A stretch of 64,000 bases of DNA from a virus: IMG/VR virus record IMGVR_UViG_3300023179_000062, positions 21,487 to 85,486 of that record, one strand, 5' to 3'. Within the stretch, counting starts at the first letter, position 1. Each line of letters opens with the position of its first letter. The notes under the pieces are model-generated. The model was not told the origin of the DNA, did not search any database, and was given only the letters and a program-made list of their open reading frames with translations. Both the position numbers and the translations under genes were made by a program. Shown piece after piece: positions 41,962-49,794 of this stretch.

Positions 41962-42292
41962 GGTGATCGTCTTTATGACGCTCAATATACTTTTTAGCGG
42001 CTTCGTATGAAGATGTGATAAGACCGTCAATGCTTATATTTTTTGCGGCGACATCTTTACCATTATAATGTATATTCGTTAACACTATAGGATTAGTAAC
42101 TATGCGATAATGTTCTTCTGCATATTCTACTAAGATAAAACAATTTTCTGAAATAGGTGTATTATTCGGTCCCATAGTTAGATATCTGGACTCGAAAATC
42201 TCTCTACGCTTCTCATCATACATAGAGATGAACATGATTTTATCATCATCTCTATACACTATGCCATTTATGATAGGTTTTTTTGTTGACAT
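41939..42292 (-). CDS. Uncharacterised small protein
   Basis: 117 residues of mixed alpha/beta type (KPIINGIVYRDDDKIMFISM, NTPISENCFILVEYAEEHYR). No family is recognised and no membrane or metal motif is seen. Its end overlaps the end of the convergent fibre gene by 23 nt. It starts 2 nt after the stop of the zinc-ribbon gene, so it belongs to that minus-strand unit. Confidence 0.55.
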   Translation of the reverse strand: MSTKKPIINGIVYRDDDKIMFISMYDEKRREIFESRYLTMGPNNTPISENCFILVEYAEEHYRIVTNPIVLTNIHYNGKDVAAKNISIDGLITSSYEAAKKYIERHKDDHLNTEASD

Positions 42293-42294
42293 TA

Positions 42295-42543
42295 TTAGGA
42301 AGTTTTGCGATTGATGCGATTAGCTTCTACACTGCGTAATAATCTTTCAGCATCTACATATTTTTTCACACATTTATTACAAATTTGGTATTGTTTATTT
42401 GTAGTCAGATAGCACGTATAAAACCTTCCGTGACATTTAGAGCAGGAATTGGCTGGTTTAGTTTTTAACGGAATTTGAAAAGGATCAGTTAGTTCTGTAG
42501 GAGAATCATATATCTCACCGGAAAATAATGAAAAGTATAACAT
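42295..42543 (-). CDS. Small zinc-ribbon protein
   Basis: 82 residues with two CxxC pairs, CSKC at about 34-37 and CNKC at about 55-58, with 17 residues between, ending in a helix VKKYVDAERLLRS. This is a typical four-Cys zinc ribbon. Small proteins of this type may bind nucleic acid or RNA polymerase; no T4 counterpart (for example gp33, gp55) can be assigned from sequence. It starts 1 nt after the preceding stop. Confidence 0.65.
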   Translation of the reverse strand: MLYFSLFSGEIYDSPTELTDPFQIPLKTKPANSCSKCHGRFYTCYLTTNKQYQICNKCVKKYVDAERLLRSVEANRINRKTS

Positions 42544-42544
42544 A

Positions 42545-42910
42545 TTAAGTAAATTGTATTTCTAATATAGAGTCTAAGAATTTTGAAGGTTTATCAACTA
42601 TACTGGCGTTCCCAATATTAGTCATCAGATTCTTTAAAACGGGATTCTTAGTAAGAGTATTAAATCTATAATCTAGATAGATGATGTCAGATTCTGGATA
42701 CTCACTATATGAGAAAGGATATGGGATTTTAAAGGATACTATCTTTTTAGTATTTTCTATAACCAATTCGAAATAAAAGTTATTAGTTATGACATGGTTC
42801 TGTATTAAAAGAAATTTGCCATTTTTAATATCATCATTCCCTATACGAAGTATTATATTTTTTTGAAAATACTTCGTAAACATTTTTTCGAAACCTTCTA
42901 TTTGTAACAT
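42545..42910 (-). CDS. Uncharacterised late protein
   Basis: 121 residues, beta-rich in the middle (KFLLIQNHVITNNFYFELVI, KIVSFKIPYPFSYSEYP) with a helical start and end. No family recognised. It has its own late promoter box and heads the short unit with the zinc-ribbon gene. Confidence 0.55.
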   Translation of the reverse strand: MLQIEGFEKMFTKYFQKNIILRIGNDDIKNGKFLLIQNHVITNNFYFELVIENTKKIVSFKIPYPFSYSEYPESDIIYLDYRFNTLTKNPVLKNLMTNIGNASIVDKPSKFLDSILEIQFT

Positions 42911-42916
42911 TGTTAT

Positions 42917-42924
42917 TATTTAGA
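42917..42924 (-). promoter_or_regulatory. Late promoter box before the 121-residue gene
   Basis: TCTAAATA on the minus strand, 6 nt before the ATG at 42910. Confidence 0.5.
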
Positions 42925-42951
42925 ACCTTAAAATAACTAAAACAACTACTG

Positions 42952-43464
42952 TTACCGTTTAAAATATTTTTTTACTCTATCCACAAAAGGTTGGAACTTG
43001 TCGGCTGCACGTTTAAATATACTGCGTTTTGTATGGACTGATACATTTGGTTGATGAGTTGCCACTATATCCCCTGTATATCCCATAAATTGTAACTTAT
43101 CATCTTGGGACATATTAATAATATTTTCATAGAAATATTGTTTGAATATTTCAATCCCTTCAGGAGTAGATACGTCCCATATCTGTCGGACATTAACTTG
43201 TTCTGCGCCAAACACGCGATACTCCTGCCGAAACATATCCCAAACAACACATAGATTAAATTGTTTATAGTTATATCCCATCCCTACTCCTTTTGGAGGG
43301 GCGAAATTTAATACCTGATGCCCGAAGTCCCCATTTAATAATTCATAATTGGTAGTACCAAATAGTCCTCTTATATCGGACCATCCGTTTTTATGATGTC
43401 GTCTGACGAAGTTTAATTCTACTACGTTTCTACTTAAGGTTAACTGTAAGGTGGCATTAGTCAC
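42952..43464 (-). CDS. Uncharacterised late protein
   Basis: 170 residues starting at GTG directly behind a good late box. It contains NVVELNFVRRHHKNGWSDIR, MGYNYKQFNLCVVWDMFRQE and YRVFGAEQVNVRQIWDVSTP, and ends in a basic helix (FKRAADKFQPFVDRVKKYFK). The core looks like a small alpha/beta DNA- or protein-binding domain; no family is recognised. Confidence 0.55.
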   Translation of the reverse strand: MTNATLQLTLSRNVVELNFVRRHHKNGWSDIRGLFGTTNYELLNGDFGHQVLNFAPPKGVGMGYNYKQFNLCVVWDMFRQEYRVFGAEQVNVRQIWDVSTPEGIEIFKQYFYENIINMSQDDKLQFMGYTGDIVATHQPNVSVHTKRSIFKRAADKFQPFVDRVKKYFKR

Positions 43465-43469
43465 CTAAT

Positions 43470-43477
43470 TATTTATT
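43470..43477 (-). promoter_or_regulatory. Late promoter box before the 170-residue gene
   Basis: AATAAATA on the minus strand, 5 nt before the GTG at 43464; overlaps the stop of the GroES-like gene. Confidence 0.6.
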
Positions 43478-43907
43478 AACCGAGTAGAATTTGATTAGTA
43501 ATGTCGTTTTTCATTTGTTCAGCAGTTCCTACATATTCTATGACTGCCATAACTGCATCTTCCCGAACAAACCATGATTTATACCCGTCAACACTTCTAT
43601 GTGCAGGTTGTCCTACCTGTTTAACAAACAGAATATGACTACCGACTACCGCATGTTTAACATCTGGACCAGTCATTAATATTTCGCCTAATGAATATGG
43701 CCCCTTTGCCTGAGTGGTAGTAAGAACTATCCCGTTTTTAATTACGGTATGTGCATCAGGTTCATCAATAAGTTTAACCCATAAGGAATCTTTATAAAGA
43801 TTCACAATTCTCCAATCCTTTAAATCAATGTTATGATTTACTATCTTCTCGCTACGAGGAATACTATTAACAACAGAATCTACTAATCTATCTTGGCTAT
43901 CGGTCAT
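43476..43907 (-). CDS. GroES-like co-chaperonin (gp31-type role)
   Basis: 143 residues. The region 52-126 follows the cpn10 fold: a mobile-loop segment with IKNGIVLTTTQAKGPYSLGE, whose GIVL matches the GroEL-binding GGIVL of GroES; then ILMTGPDV, a GSHILFVKQVGQ strand and the closing SWFVREDAVMAVIEYV. T4 gp31 replaces GroES so that GroEL can fold the large capsid protein. A late promoter box and the 518-residue capsid protein fit that role. About 45 N-terminal residues are extra relative to GroES. Confidence 0.75.
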   Translation of the reverse strand: MTDSQDRLVDSVVNSIPRSEKIVNHNIDLKDWRIVNLYKDSLWVKLIDEPDAHTVIKNGIVLTTTQAKGPYSLGEILMTGPDVKHAVVGSHILFVKQVGQPAHRSVDGYKSWFVREDAVMAVIEYVGTAEQMKNDITNQILLG

Positions 43908-43913
43908 ACAACA

Positions 43914-43921
43914 TATTTAAC
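43914..43921 (-). promoter_or_regulatory. Late promoter box before the GroES-like gene
   Basis: GTTAAATA on the minus strand, 6 nt before the ATG at 43907. Confidence 0.5.
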
Positions 43922-43931
43922 TATGTCATTT

Positions 43932-44339
43932 TTAGTTATCCACTTTTTTATACATCTTTTCATCTTCTTCGAATTCGTCTAAGATTTCTGGAAAAATATT
44001 AATTGCCGCTTGAATGTCTCGCTCTGATACCTCAAGAGATTTCGCCAAAAGCACAGCAACCCCGTTTGCTTTTTCAGCAAGTTTATTCTTTTTATACATC
44101 CATTCAATTCTTCTCTTATTTGTTTTTGGAAAAATTAGTCGCAGGAAATCTACTGTTTGTTGAGCATTTAACACATCCTTATATTGATTTACTGTCTGGT
44201 TTAAGATATTACAGAATACAGGAGAATGATATGAAATCAGTTTATTGATTACGAAAAGATTACAATCGTCACTAGAGGTTAGTCGTTTATCATCTTTTGT
44301 GAATAAAATATCATCAACAATACTAAAGGGTGTTTTCAT
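43932..44339 (-). CDS. gp62: Clamp-loader small subunit, gp62-like
   Basis: 135 residues, the size of the short cyanophage gp62 proteins (T4: 187 aa). gp62 joins four gp44 ATPases to load the gp45 clamp. Matching features are NLFVINKLISYHSPVFCNIL with LN near the start, DVLNAQQTVDFLRLIFPKTN, then a basic KRRIEWMYK segment and the helix VSERDIQAAINIFPEILDEF, in the same order as in T4-like relatives (PF..N..LSY.......N.MN.......Q..FL...V.K.KR..KW). A sliding-clamp gene is at the far end of the window. Confidence 0.72.
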   Translation of the reverse strand: MKTPFSIVDDILFTKDDKRLTSSDDCNLFVINKLISYHSPVFCNILNQTVNQYKDVLNAQQTVDFLRLIFPKTNKRRIEWMYKKNKLAEKANGVAVLLAKSLEVSERDIQAAINIFPEILDEFEEDEKMYKKVDN

Positions 44340-44811
44340 TATTTTTTAGCCTGAATAAATTTACGGTGTTATGGAACTCGGATTCTATCATTTGGCACAT
44401 TTCATTAGGTAGTACCTCGTCGGGGAACACGATATGGAATATATACGTTCCATTGTTCCGATCAACATATTTTCCTCTAGAATACGTACACACTTTCTTA
44501 GTGACGTTCTCAACAATTAAAGAATCTGGTTGCTGTTTTACAAGAATTTTCTGTTTAATGGTATCATCTACAATAAAAAAATTTTGTGTAGATACATCTT
44601 TTAACATTTCACATAATCTGTCAAAAAACCACAGTTTAAATAATATTCCGGCATCTTTAGATATATATGGTAAATCCATATACAGTGTGGTAGCAGAACC
44701 TAAATCAATTAAAATGTTTCCTATATAGGAATATTTTGTTCTAAAATAAGTACTTAATGGTTGATCATAAGTGTACCGATCATCTATATTTTCTCTATTA
44801 TCTACTATCAT
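44323..44811 (-). CDS. Uncharacterised protein of the clamp-loader operon
   Basis: 162 residues of mixed alpha/beta type (YSYIGNILIDLGSATTLYMD, GILFKLWFFDRLCEMLKDVS, GTYIFHIVFPDEVLPNEMCQ). No family is recognised. It overlaps the gp62-like gene by 17 nt and the glycosyltransferase gene by 4 nt, so the three genes are translated from one transcript. Confidence 0.6.
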   Translation of the reverse strand: MIVDNRENIDDRYTYDQPLSTYFRTKYSYIGNILIDLGSATTLYMDLPYISKDAGILFKLWFFDRLCEMLKDVSTQNFFIVDDTIKQKILVKQQPDSLIVENVTKKVCTYSRGKYVDRNNGTYIFHIVFPDEVLPNEMCQMIESEFHNTVNLFRLKNNENTL

Positions 44812-45539
44812 ACGGATTGTTTATAGTCTTTGTAATCTTCAGCGAACTCAATTGCTAGCTTCTGCCATAATTTATCATTGTGGAATTCTCCTAGTCCATG
44901 ATGAATGGCAAAAATCGGATATACCCCGATTGATAATCCTACCTTTTTGGCTTCTGCACATGCAGACATATCATAGTGATGGAAAGTATATTTCTCATTA
45001 AATTTCACCCCACTATCAGCCACTTTCTTAGTATTAAAACTGATAAAAACCCCATCCACAAATACTACCTCTGCGGGAGTTGGACCATAAAAAGATGAAT
45101 TAACATACGGAAACCCATATCCTCCGATATCTTTAGGAATAACATGTGATAGAAACCCTCTACCATCTTCTTTTCGGTTCATACATAAATGCCATGCCAG
45201 CGTTGTAGCATTGATATAATTTTGACTGGTTGTGCCTGCTACACCTACTATGTCAAATCTCTCATGAGCTTTTCTAAGCTTTTGAATGAAAAATTGGTCA
45301 TGAATTTCAATATCATCATGTACAAAAACTGTGATAGACTCCCCATTTTCGACAGGATCATTATGTATGTATTCGTTGTATAACGCACAGAAACCTTTAC
45401 GGTTTTCGGGAATAATCGTAACATATATTTCCATTTTTTTAGAATCGTGTGTCTGTATAATACGATTTAGGCAAGTATATGGGACACTATTTTTATAAGC
45501 TTCTTCGGTTAAGACCGTGGGTACAACTATTCGAATCAT
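44808..45539 (-). CDS. Glycosyltransferase-like protein, GT-A / StrF-like
   Basis: 243 residues. The GT-A pattern is present: IRIVVPTVLTEEAYKNS at the start, TVFVHDDIEIHD with the DxD-like acidic pair near 90, GVAGTTSQNYIN, VVFVDGVFISFNTKKVADSG near 160, and FHHYDMSACAEAKKVGLSIG with GVYPIFAIHHGLGE, the HH.D.....A...G form of StrF-like family 2 enzymes. Possible targets are modified phage DNA bases, capsid or host envelope sugars. It is the first gene of the operon with the clamp loader, which suggests early expression and perhaps DNA modification. Confidence 0.75.
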   Translation of the reverse strand: MIRIVVPTVLTEEAYKNSVPYTCLNRIIQTHDSKKMEIYVTIIPENRKGFCALYNEYIHNDPVENGESITVFVHDDIEIHDQFFIQKLRKAHERFDIVGVAGTTSQNYINATTLAWHLCMNRKEDGRGFLSHVIPKDIGGYGFPYVNSSFYGPTPAEVVFVDGVFISFNTKKVADSGVKFNEKYTFHHYDMSACAEAKKVGLSIGVYPIFAIHHGLGEFHNDKLWQKLAIEFAEDYKDYKQSV

Positions 45540-45544
45540 ACCAT

Positions 45545-45573
45545 AATATACATCTTATGTGCTTAAATAGCAA
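45545..45573 (-). promoter_or_regulatory. Sigma-70-like promoter of the glycosyltransferase/clamp-loader operon
   Basis: On the minus strand: TTGCTA (45568-45573), 17-bp spacer, TATATT (45545-45550), 5 nt to the ATG at 45539. Confidence 0.5.
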
Positions 45574-45600
45574 CATATATTTAAAATGTCATCAATATAG

Positions 45601-45608
45601 AATAAATA
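45601..45608 (+). promoter_or_regulatory. Late promoter box before the 183-residue gene
   Basis: AATAAATA, 7 nt before the ATG at 45616. Confidence 0.65.
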
Positions 45609-45615
45609 CTGTAAT

Positions 45616-46167
45616 ATGAATTATCGTGATTATTTTGCAAAACTCTTACTTGAAGACACTGACTTGGGGAATCCTACACATGATTCTAACGGAAGTGATG
45701 ATATCTCTAACTTTTTAGACGATGGTACAGAATCAGAAGCATTTGACACTACTGGTATTCAAGACAGTCTTAAGAAAATTGAAGCTAATTTTAATCAGAA
45801 AATGGCTCTTCTCGACGATATTGACAGCCTCGATAAGTCAGAAATTAATTCTCGTTTAGGACAATTAGAAGAATATCTCACCACTCTTAGTGCTTTTGTT
45901 AATACCAAGGATGAAGTGGATATGACCAATCCTTATTCTGTAATGGCAAATATCATCCGTAGTGATACTGTCAAAAAGACCAACTTTGACCAAGTAACTA
46001 AAGCTATCGAAGATTATAAAAGCTCTTCCAAGAAAGAAGAACAAGCAACTGAACAGGCTGCAAGAGAAGTAAAGGATTCATTAGGTAATCTATCAAAAGC
46101 TCGTAAATCCGTGACTTCTTCAAGTCAAGGAAGTGCTCCTAGCGAACCATCCGGCCCTTATAATTAA
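45616..46167 (+). CDS. Late protein with a T4 IP-like leader and helical body
   Basis: 183 residues. The N-terminus MNYRDYFAKLLLE resembles the T4 internal-protein leader MKTYQEFIAE: a short amphipathic helix ending in L-L-E. An acidic linker follows, then a long helical body (about 45-100: QDSLKKIEANFNQKMALLDD, INSRLGQLEEYLTTL) and a Lys/Ser-rich tail. C-rich codons and a solo late promoter with an embedded terminator downstream suggest an abundant, independently expressed protein. Internal head protein is the best inference. Confidence 0.7.
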   Translation: MNYRDYFAKLLLEDTDLGNPTHDSNGSDDISNFLDDGTESEAFDTTGIQDSLKKIEANFNQKMALLDDIDSLDKSEINSRLGQLEEYLTTLSAFVNTKDEVDMTNPYSVMANIIRSDTVKKTNFDQVTKAIEDYKSSSKKEEQATEQAAREVKDSLGNLSKARKSVTSSSQGSAPSEPSGPYN

Positions 46168-47147
46168 ATTCTAAGTAAACCTTTCTCTTCTGTAAAAGAA
46201 GACTCCACAATTAAAGCAGGATCAACAAAATCCTGCTTTTTTGCTACACAGAACTCGTTTAAATCCTTAAAGGGAGCGAACTCATTTTCATAGAAAAATA
46301 AACGTTCACCTGCGCGTAATTTAGAAATTAGTTTATTAACTACTTCTTTTTTCTCAAATTTGAGATTATCCAAAACCCATATTCTTTCGTGAAATGGGAA
46401 CTGTTCTAATTCTCGTTCCTGTTGTTGGGTTAAGGTTAATCCTGAAACTGCCACGCCATTTTGAACAAACATTGAATCTATCTGACCTTCGAATAAGAAA
46501 ATATAAGGAATCTCTGTCTTGATCTTATCAATATTAAATATTGTTTTAGGTGCATTAAATTTTAACAAATACTTTGCACTATCATCATCTAATATTTTAC
46601 GAGAAGTGTAACATATGATTCTATTATTCTTATAAAAAGGTATAATTAACCTATTTTTATGATATTTATCATTTAGACATACATAGAAAGTTTTAGGGGT
46701 GTTGATTGCATTGAATAATCTACGAGAATTACAATAATCTAATGCTTTCTGAACAATGGGTAATTTTTTATAAAATTTAAGCTGTACGGCATCCCTTAAG
46801 TTTACACATTCCCCCGGTAAATCAGGTAAAGTCCATTCTTTATCGGCTTCTTGTTCCCATTGTAAAATATAATCAGAATCTCCGGTATATTCCTTAATAT
46901 CATCTTTCAATTCCTTATGCGTCATACCGGAAACTTCTTTAACCCACCAATAAGGATTCCATGATCTTGCGCAGTTGTAACAATATAAGAAATCGTCTTG
47001 TATGTAATAATACAAGCGTTGTTTCGTATCCCAATTACTTCCTTCATGACAAATAGGGCAACCCCCGTTCAAATAACGAGAATGCTGCTTAGTCTTATTT
47101 GCATAAGAAAAGAATTTAGATATTGTATATGACTGAGGAATTTCCAT
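46164..47147 (-). CDS. gp61: DNA primase, DnaG/gp61-type
   Basis: 327 residues (T4 gp61: 342 aa). The N-terminal zinc domain has C30 and C33 (GCPICHEGS) and C56 and C59 (LYCYNCARSW). The TOPRIM core has the Glu/GQ.D motif in PYIFLFEGQIDSMF (Glu220, Asp224) and WVLDN (Asp260). Between them lies LIIPFYKNNRIICYTSRKIL, the usual basic strand region of primases. It makes RNA primers with the helicase. It follows the YopX-like gene with a 1-nt overlap; its last codons overlap the convergent gene by 4 nt. Confidence 0.88.
   Translation of the reverse strand: MEIPQSYTISKFFSYANKTKQHSRYLNGGCPICHEGSNWDTKQRLYYYIQDDFLYCYNCARSWNPYWWVKEVSGMTHKELKDDIKEYTGDSDYILQWEQEADKEWTLPDLPGECVNLRDAVQLKFYKKLPIVQKALDYCNSRRLFNAINTPKTFYVCLNDKYHKNRLIIPFYKNNRIICYTSRKILDDDSAKYLLKFNAPKTIFNIDKIKTEIPYIFLFEGQIDSMFVQNGVAVSGLTLTQQQERELEQFPFHERIWVLDNLKFEKKEVVNKLISKLRAGERLFFYENEFAPFKDLNEFCVAKKQDFVDPALIVESSFTEEKGLLRI
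46213..46242 (+). terminator. Terminator for the + strand inside the primase 3' end
   Basis: AAAGCAGGAT, a 7-nt loop, ATCCTGCTTTTTT. It would end transcripts of the 183-residue gene while coding for primase residues on the other strand. Confidence 0.7.
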
Positions 47148-47512
47148 TATTCGTGTATATTTCCTATAACTTTAATATCGACAAGATCGGATAAAGTCCG
47201 TCGGTATAGGCACCAGCCAAAATTTATAAATTTAACGGGACCACGGATGAGGTTATCTGATGGGTAATTTTCAGGAGTTAAATATGCTTCGATTATATCA
47301 TTTTCATAAATAGGAACACCATTTATATCACTGATGCCAGTATATTGTTCAATTATTACATCTTCCCTATGTGAATCATATAATGTTCCGCATGGATGAA
47401 CAGATATTCTGTTTGTTGTTATGTAACAACCATCTAGTTCATGAATAGTATTCTCTATTTTTTTAAAACATTTTTCATTACTCCAAACTCGAAATCGTAA
47501 TTCGCGCTGCAT
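47147..47512 (-). CDS. YopX-like protein
   Basis: 121 residues. The pattern of the YopX family is clear: LRFRVWSNEKCFK at the start, then IIEQYTGISDINGVPIYEND with II, and VDIKVIGNIHE at the end (TG..D..G..IYE.D(I/V) ... VIGN(I/H)). YopX proteins are common in phages and prophages; the molecular function is not known to me. It is the first gene of the primase unit. Confidence 0.82.
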   Translation of the reverse strand: MQRELRFRVWSNEKCFKKIENTIHELDGCYITTNRISVHPCGTLYDSHREDVIIEQYTGISDINGVPIYENDIIEAYLTPENYPSDNLIRGPVKFINFGWCLYRRTLSDLVDIKVIGNIHE

Positions 47513-47521
47513 ATATGCATG

Positions 47522-47550
47522 AATATATCATGACAATGCCACACTTTCAA
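47522..47550 (-). promoter_or_regulatory. Sigma-70-type promoter of the YopX/primase operon
   Basis: On the minus strand: TTGAAA (47545-47550), 17-bp spacer, TATATT (47522-47527), 9 nt to the ATG at 47512. Its -35 overlaps the late box of the divergent gene at 47565. Confidence 0.6.
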
Positions 47551-47556
47551 TAAATA
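47549..47556 (+). promoter_or_regulatory. Late promoter box before the basic 155-residue gene
   Basis: AATAAATA, 8 nt before the ATG at 47565. Confidence 0.65.
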
Positions 47557-47564
47557 ATAATATT

Positions 47565-48032
47565 ATGACAGAGAATTTTGATGCTTTTTGTGACGCAATT
47601 ATAACCGAATTATTTACTTCGAAGAGTAAGCGCACAGAACATAAATCGCGTTATTGGGGTACTAATCAATATAGTAAGGCACAACCTCGCCAAGTACGTA
47701 CGATGAATACTAAGACAGCTTCCCAGCGTTCCAAGTTAGGCAACCAGCAATACATAGGAAATATTTGGACACAGAAAGGTCCAAGAGGGCAGAACAAAAG
47801 TCAGAAAACTCCGCAAGAAATTGCTATAGCTAAAGGACATGGCGCACATATTCGTATTGACGGAGTAAACCCTAAAAAAGTGGGCGCTACCGTAAACTCT
47901 AAACAAGGAGATATGGAAGTCAAGTATAATTTAAATAACGGTGTTAGTAAAGTTGGTAGAATAGTCAAAAAGAACTATTTCAAAGACGGTGTTAAAAGGA
48001 ACCACATGAAACGCGGATTAAATAATGATTAA
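47565..48032 (+). CDS. Very basic late protein with a capsid-targeting-like leader
   Basis: 155 residues. The leader MTENFDAFCDAIITE ends in I-T-E and is a close relative of MTPEFDKFIQEILTE at 13975. After it the protein is strongly basic (SKSKRTEHKSRYWG, QRSKLGNQQYIGNIWTQKGP, VKKNYFKDGVKRNHMKRG) and probably binds DNA. T4 internal proteins IPI-IPIII are also small, basic and carry such leaders. Its last base is shared with the ATG of the next gene. Confidence 0.72.
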   Translation: MTENFDAFCDAIITELFTSKSKRTEHKSRYWGTNQYSKAQPRQVRTMNTKTASQRSKLGNQQYIGNIWTQKGPRGQNKSQKTPQEIAIAKGHGAHIRIDGVNPKKVGATVNSKQGDMEVKYNLNNGVSKVGRIVKKNYFKDGVKRNHMKRGLNND

Positions 48033-48784
48033 TGTTAATATCAGGAATATATCTACCTAGCAATTGCGGCAACATCACTCCACAAGTGTTTCAAACTTGT
48101 CCGATGCCTAATAGTCCAGATATTACACAGTCACATATCCCGTATTTCCATCGAAAAATGTGTGATTGGGCGTTTAATATTCCATTAAACTTTCAATGGG
48201 TATTAGTAATTACTGCCAAGAACAAAAACCATCTATTTAATAAAATAAAACAACGTTTACCATCTTTAGAGCCTGCTGGCTGGAATATCGGTATGTCCCT
48301 TGACACTACATGGACAACTGCTACCCAAGACGTTATAGGGTGTATATTTGCTCAAGGTGTTAGTCTACCGGGGGAGACTGTCAATACCGAACACGTAGGA
48401 ATAACAGAGGGTAGTAATAGAGGGTTTATTAATGCTCCAGTGATATCAGGTCGAGCAAATTTTAACAATTTAGAAATTGGGTTTTTGGAAACTAATAGAT
48501 CATTTACCGATGGAGTATTACGCCCTTGGAGCATAGTTGTTGCTCATGAAGGATTGATTGCTAATCAATTAAGTATAAAGGCGGACATTGATGTGTATGA
48601 ACTCGCTAAACATGGCGAATGTTCGCCCACTGTAATAAGAAAAGTGTGGCATTTTAAAGATTGTGCGCCTATCAATATTTCTCCTGAACAAAAAAGTTAC
48701 GAAAGTTCTACAGACTATCCTAAACGCCAAGCAGGATTTGTATATAATAGTTATTCGGTATCCGACATGGGATATAATCCGTAA
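48032..48784 (+). CDS. gp54: Tube-fold baseplate protein, probably gp54-like tube initiator
   Basis: 250 residues. The tube fold is recognisable: GCIFAQGVSLPGETV, GSNRGFINAPVISGRANFNN, LEIGFLETNRSFTDGVLRPW and SIVVAHEGLIAN, then VIRKVWHFKDCAPINISPEQ. It matches T4-like proteins that build the tube or its first ring on the baseplate (gp54, gp48). As gp19 and the gp48-like protein are encoded elsewhere, gp54 is the likeliest role; T4 gp54 is longer (320 aa). It starts the baseplate-hub cluster. Confidence 0.6.
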   Translation: MLISGIYLPSNCGNITPQVFQTCPMPNSPDITQSHIPYFHRKMCDWAFNIPLNFQWVLVITAKNKNHLFNKIKQRLPSLEPAGWNIGMSLDTTWTTATQDVIGCIFAQGVSLPGETVNTEHVGITEGSNRGFINAPVISGRANFNNLEIGFLETNRSFTDGVLRPWSIVVAHEGLIANQLSIKADIDVYELAKHGECSPTVIRKVWHFKDCAPINISPEQKSYESSTDYPKRQAGFVYNSYSVSDMGYNP

Positions 48785-48791
48785 CTAAATA
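48784..48791 (+). promoter_or_regulatory. Possible late promoter box before the gp26-like gene
   Basis: ACTAAATA, 10 nt before the ATG at 48802. Confidence 0.4.
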
Positions 48792-48801
48792 TATCAACAT
48801 A

Positions 48802-49776
48802 ATGCGGAACACATATTTAATTTGGATACCATCATTACAAAGAAATATTCGATTTAACGAATTAACAAATGAACAGTATCGTATAATTTTGAAAAATGTC
48901 GATGATGACACTCATCTAGATTTTCTTTATAATTTAAACACTATCATAGAATGTAACATGGTAGAGTCTTTTGATTATAAAAAATTCACAATACTTGATA
49001 GATTTGTCATTGTATTGTTTTTTAAAATATTAAGTTATAATTCTTTGCTGGATTTGGTTAAGGAATGTGAAAAATGTGAAAAGGAAGTTCGAATACGCAT
49101 AGACCTAAATACTTTACTTGATAATTTAGGATTAACTATTGATAAATCGTTCAAAACCGTGATAGCCGTGGATAATTATCCCTTACAGATTATATGTGAC
49201 ATTCCTACTATAGAACAGGAGTATGAAAATTTATTATACCATCAAAATAATAATTTATCAAATGACACCACTGATAAAAATATTGAAAAATATTTATTCG
49301 GGTATATCCGATATATTATTAGTGATTCTGTTGTTATTGATGTGGATAAATTATCAATTCCTGAAAAAACAACTATACTTGAAAAGATTCCGATATCACT
49401 TATCTTAAACATCCGCGATATCTTTGCAGAACCACTATATGCATTATTCAATCAAATTGTATTTCTAGATTTGAACTGTAAAGAGTGTGGTACTAAATTT
49501 GAAATAAAAATGGGATCAGACAATATGATATATCTTCTGAAAATGTTTTTCAAAGATAACACTTTAGACGGATTATTAAGTGATTATTTCAATATTACAT
49601 CAATATCACATATGGATAGTTCTTTTTTAGACAAAATAACGCCGAAAGAAACACAAATGTTAGTCAATTTTGCTAAATCAACGTATAAAAAATCGGAAAA
49701 ATCGGAAGTACCAAGTAATTCTATTGATCTTTTCGCAGACGCTGATAAATCTCCCTCGGAATTTGCTGGATTTTAA
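48802..49776 (+). CDS. gp26: Baseplate hub assembly protein, gp26/T4_baseplate family
   Basis: 324 residues. The opening LIWIPSLQRNIRFNELTNEQ fits the (V/I)PS....I.F.ELT..QYK start of the T4_baseplate family. Two CxxC pairs occur, CEKC at about 93-96 and CKEC at about 227-230, as in many members. T4 gp26 (208 aa) helps start the hub. The gene is followed by a second protein of similar design and the tape measure, as in T4-like hub clusters. Confidence 0.75.
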   Translation: MRNTYLIWIPSLQRNIRFNELTNEQYRIILKNVDDDTHLDFLYNLNTIIECNMVESFDYKKFTILDRFVIVLFFKILSYNSLLDLVKECEKCEKEVRIRIDLNTLLDNLGLTIDKSFKTVIAVDNYPLQIICDIPTIEQEYENLLYHQNNNLSNDTTDKNIEKYLFGYIRYIISDSVVIDVDKLSIPEKTTILEKIPISLILNIRDIFAEPLYALFNQIVFLDLNCKECGTKFEIKMGSDNMIYLLKMFFKDNTLDGLLSDYFNITSISHMDSSFLDKITPKETQMLVNFAKSTYKKSEKSEVPSNSIDLFADADKSPSEFAGF

Positions 49777-49786
49777 TTTTTAAAGA

Positions 49787-49794
49787 GTTAAATA
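49787..49794 (+). promoter_or_regulatory. Possible late promoter box before the second hub gene
   Basis: GTTAAATA, 8 nt before the ATG at 49803. Confidence 0.45.
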
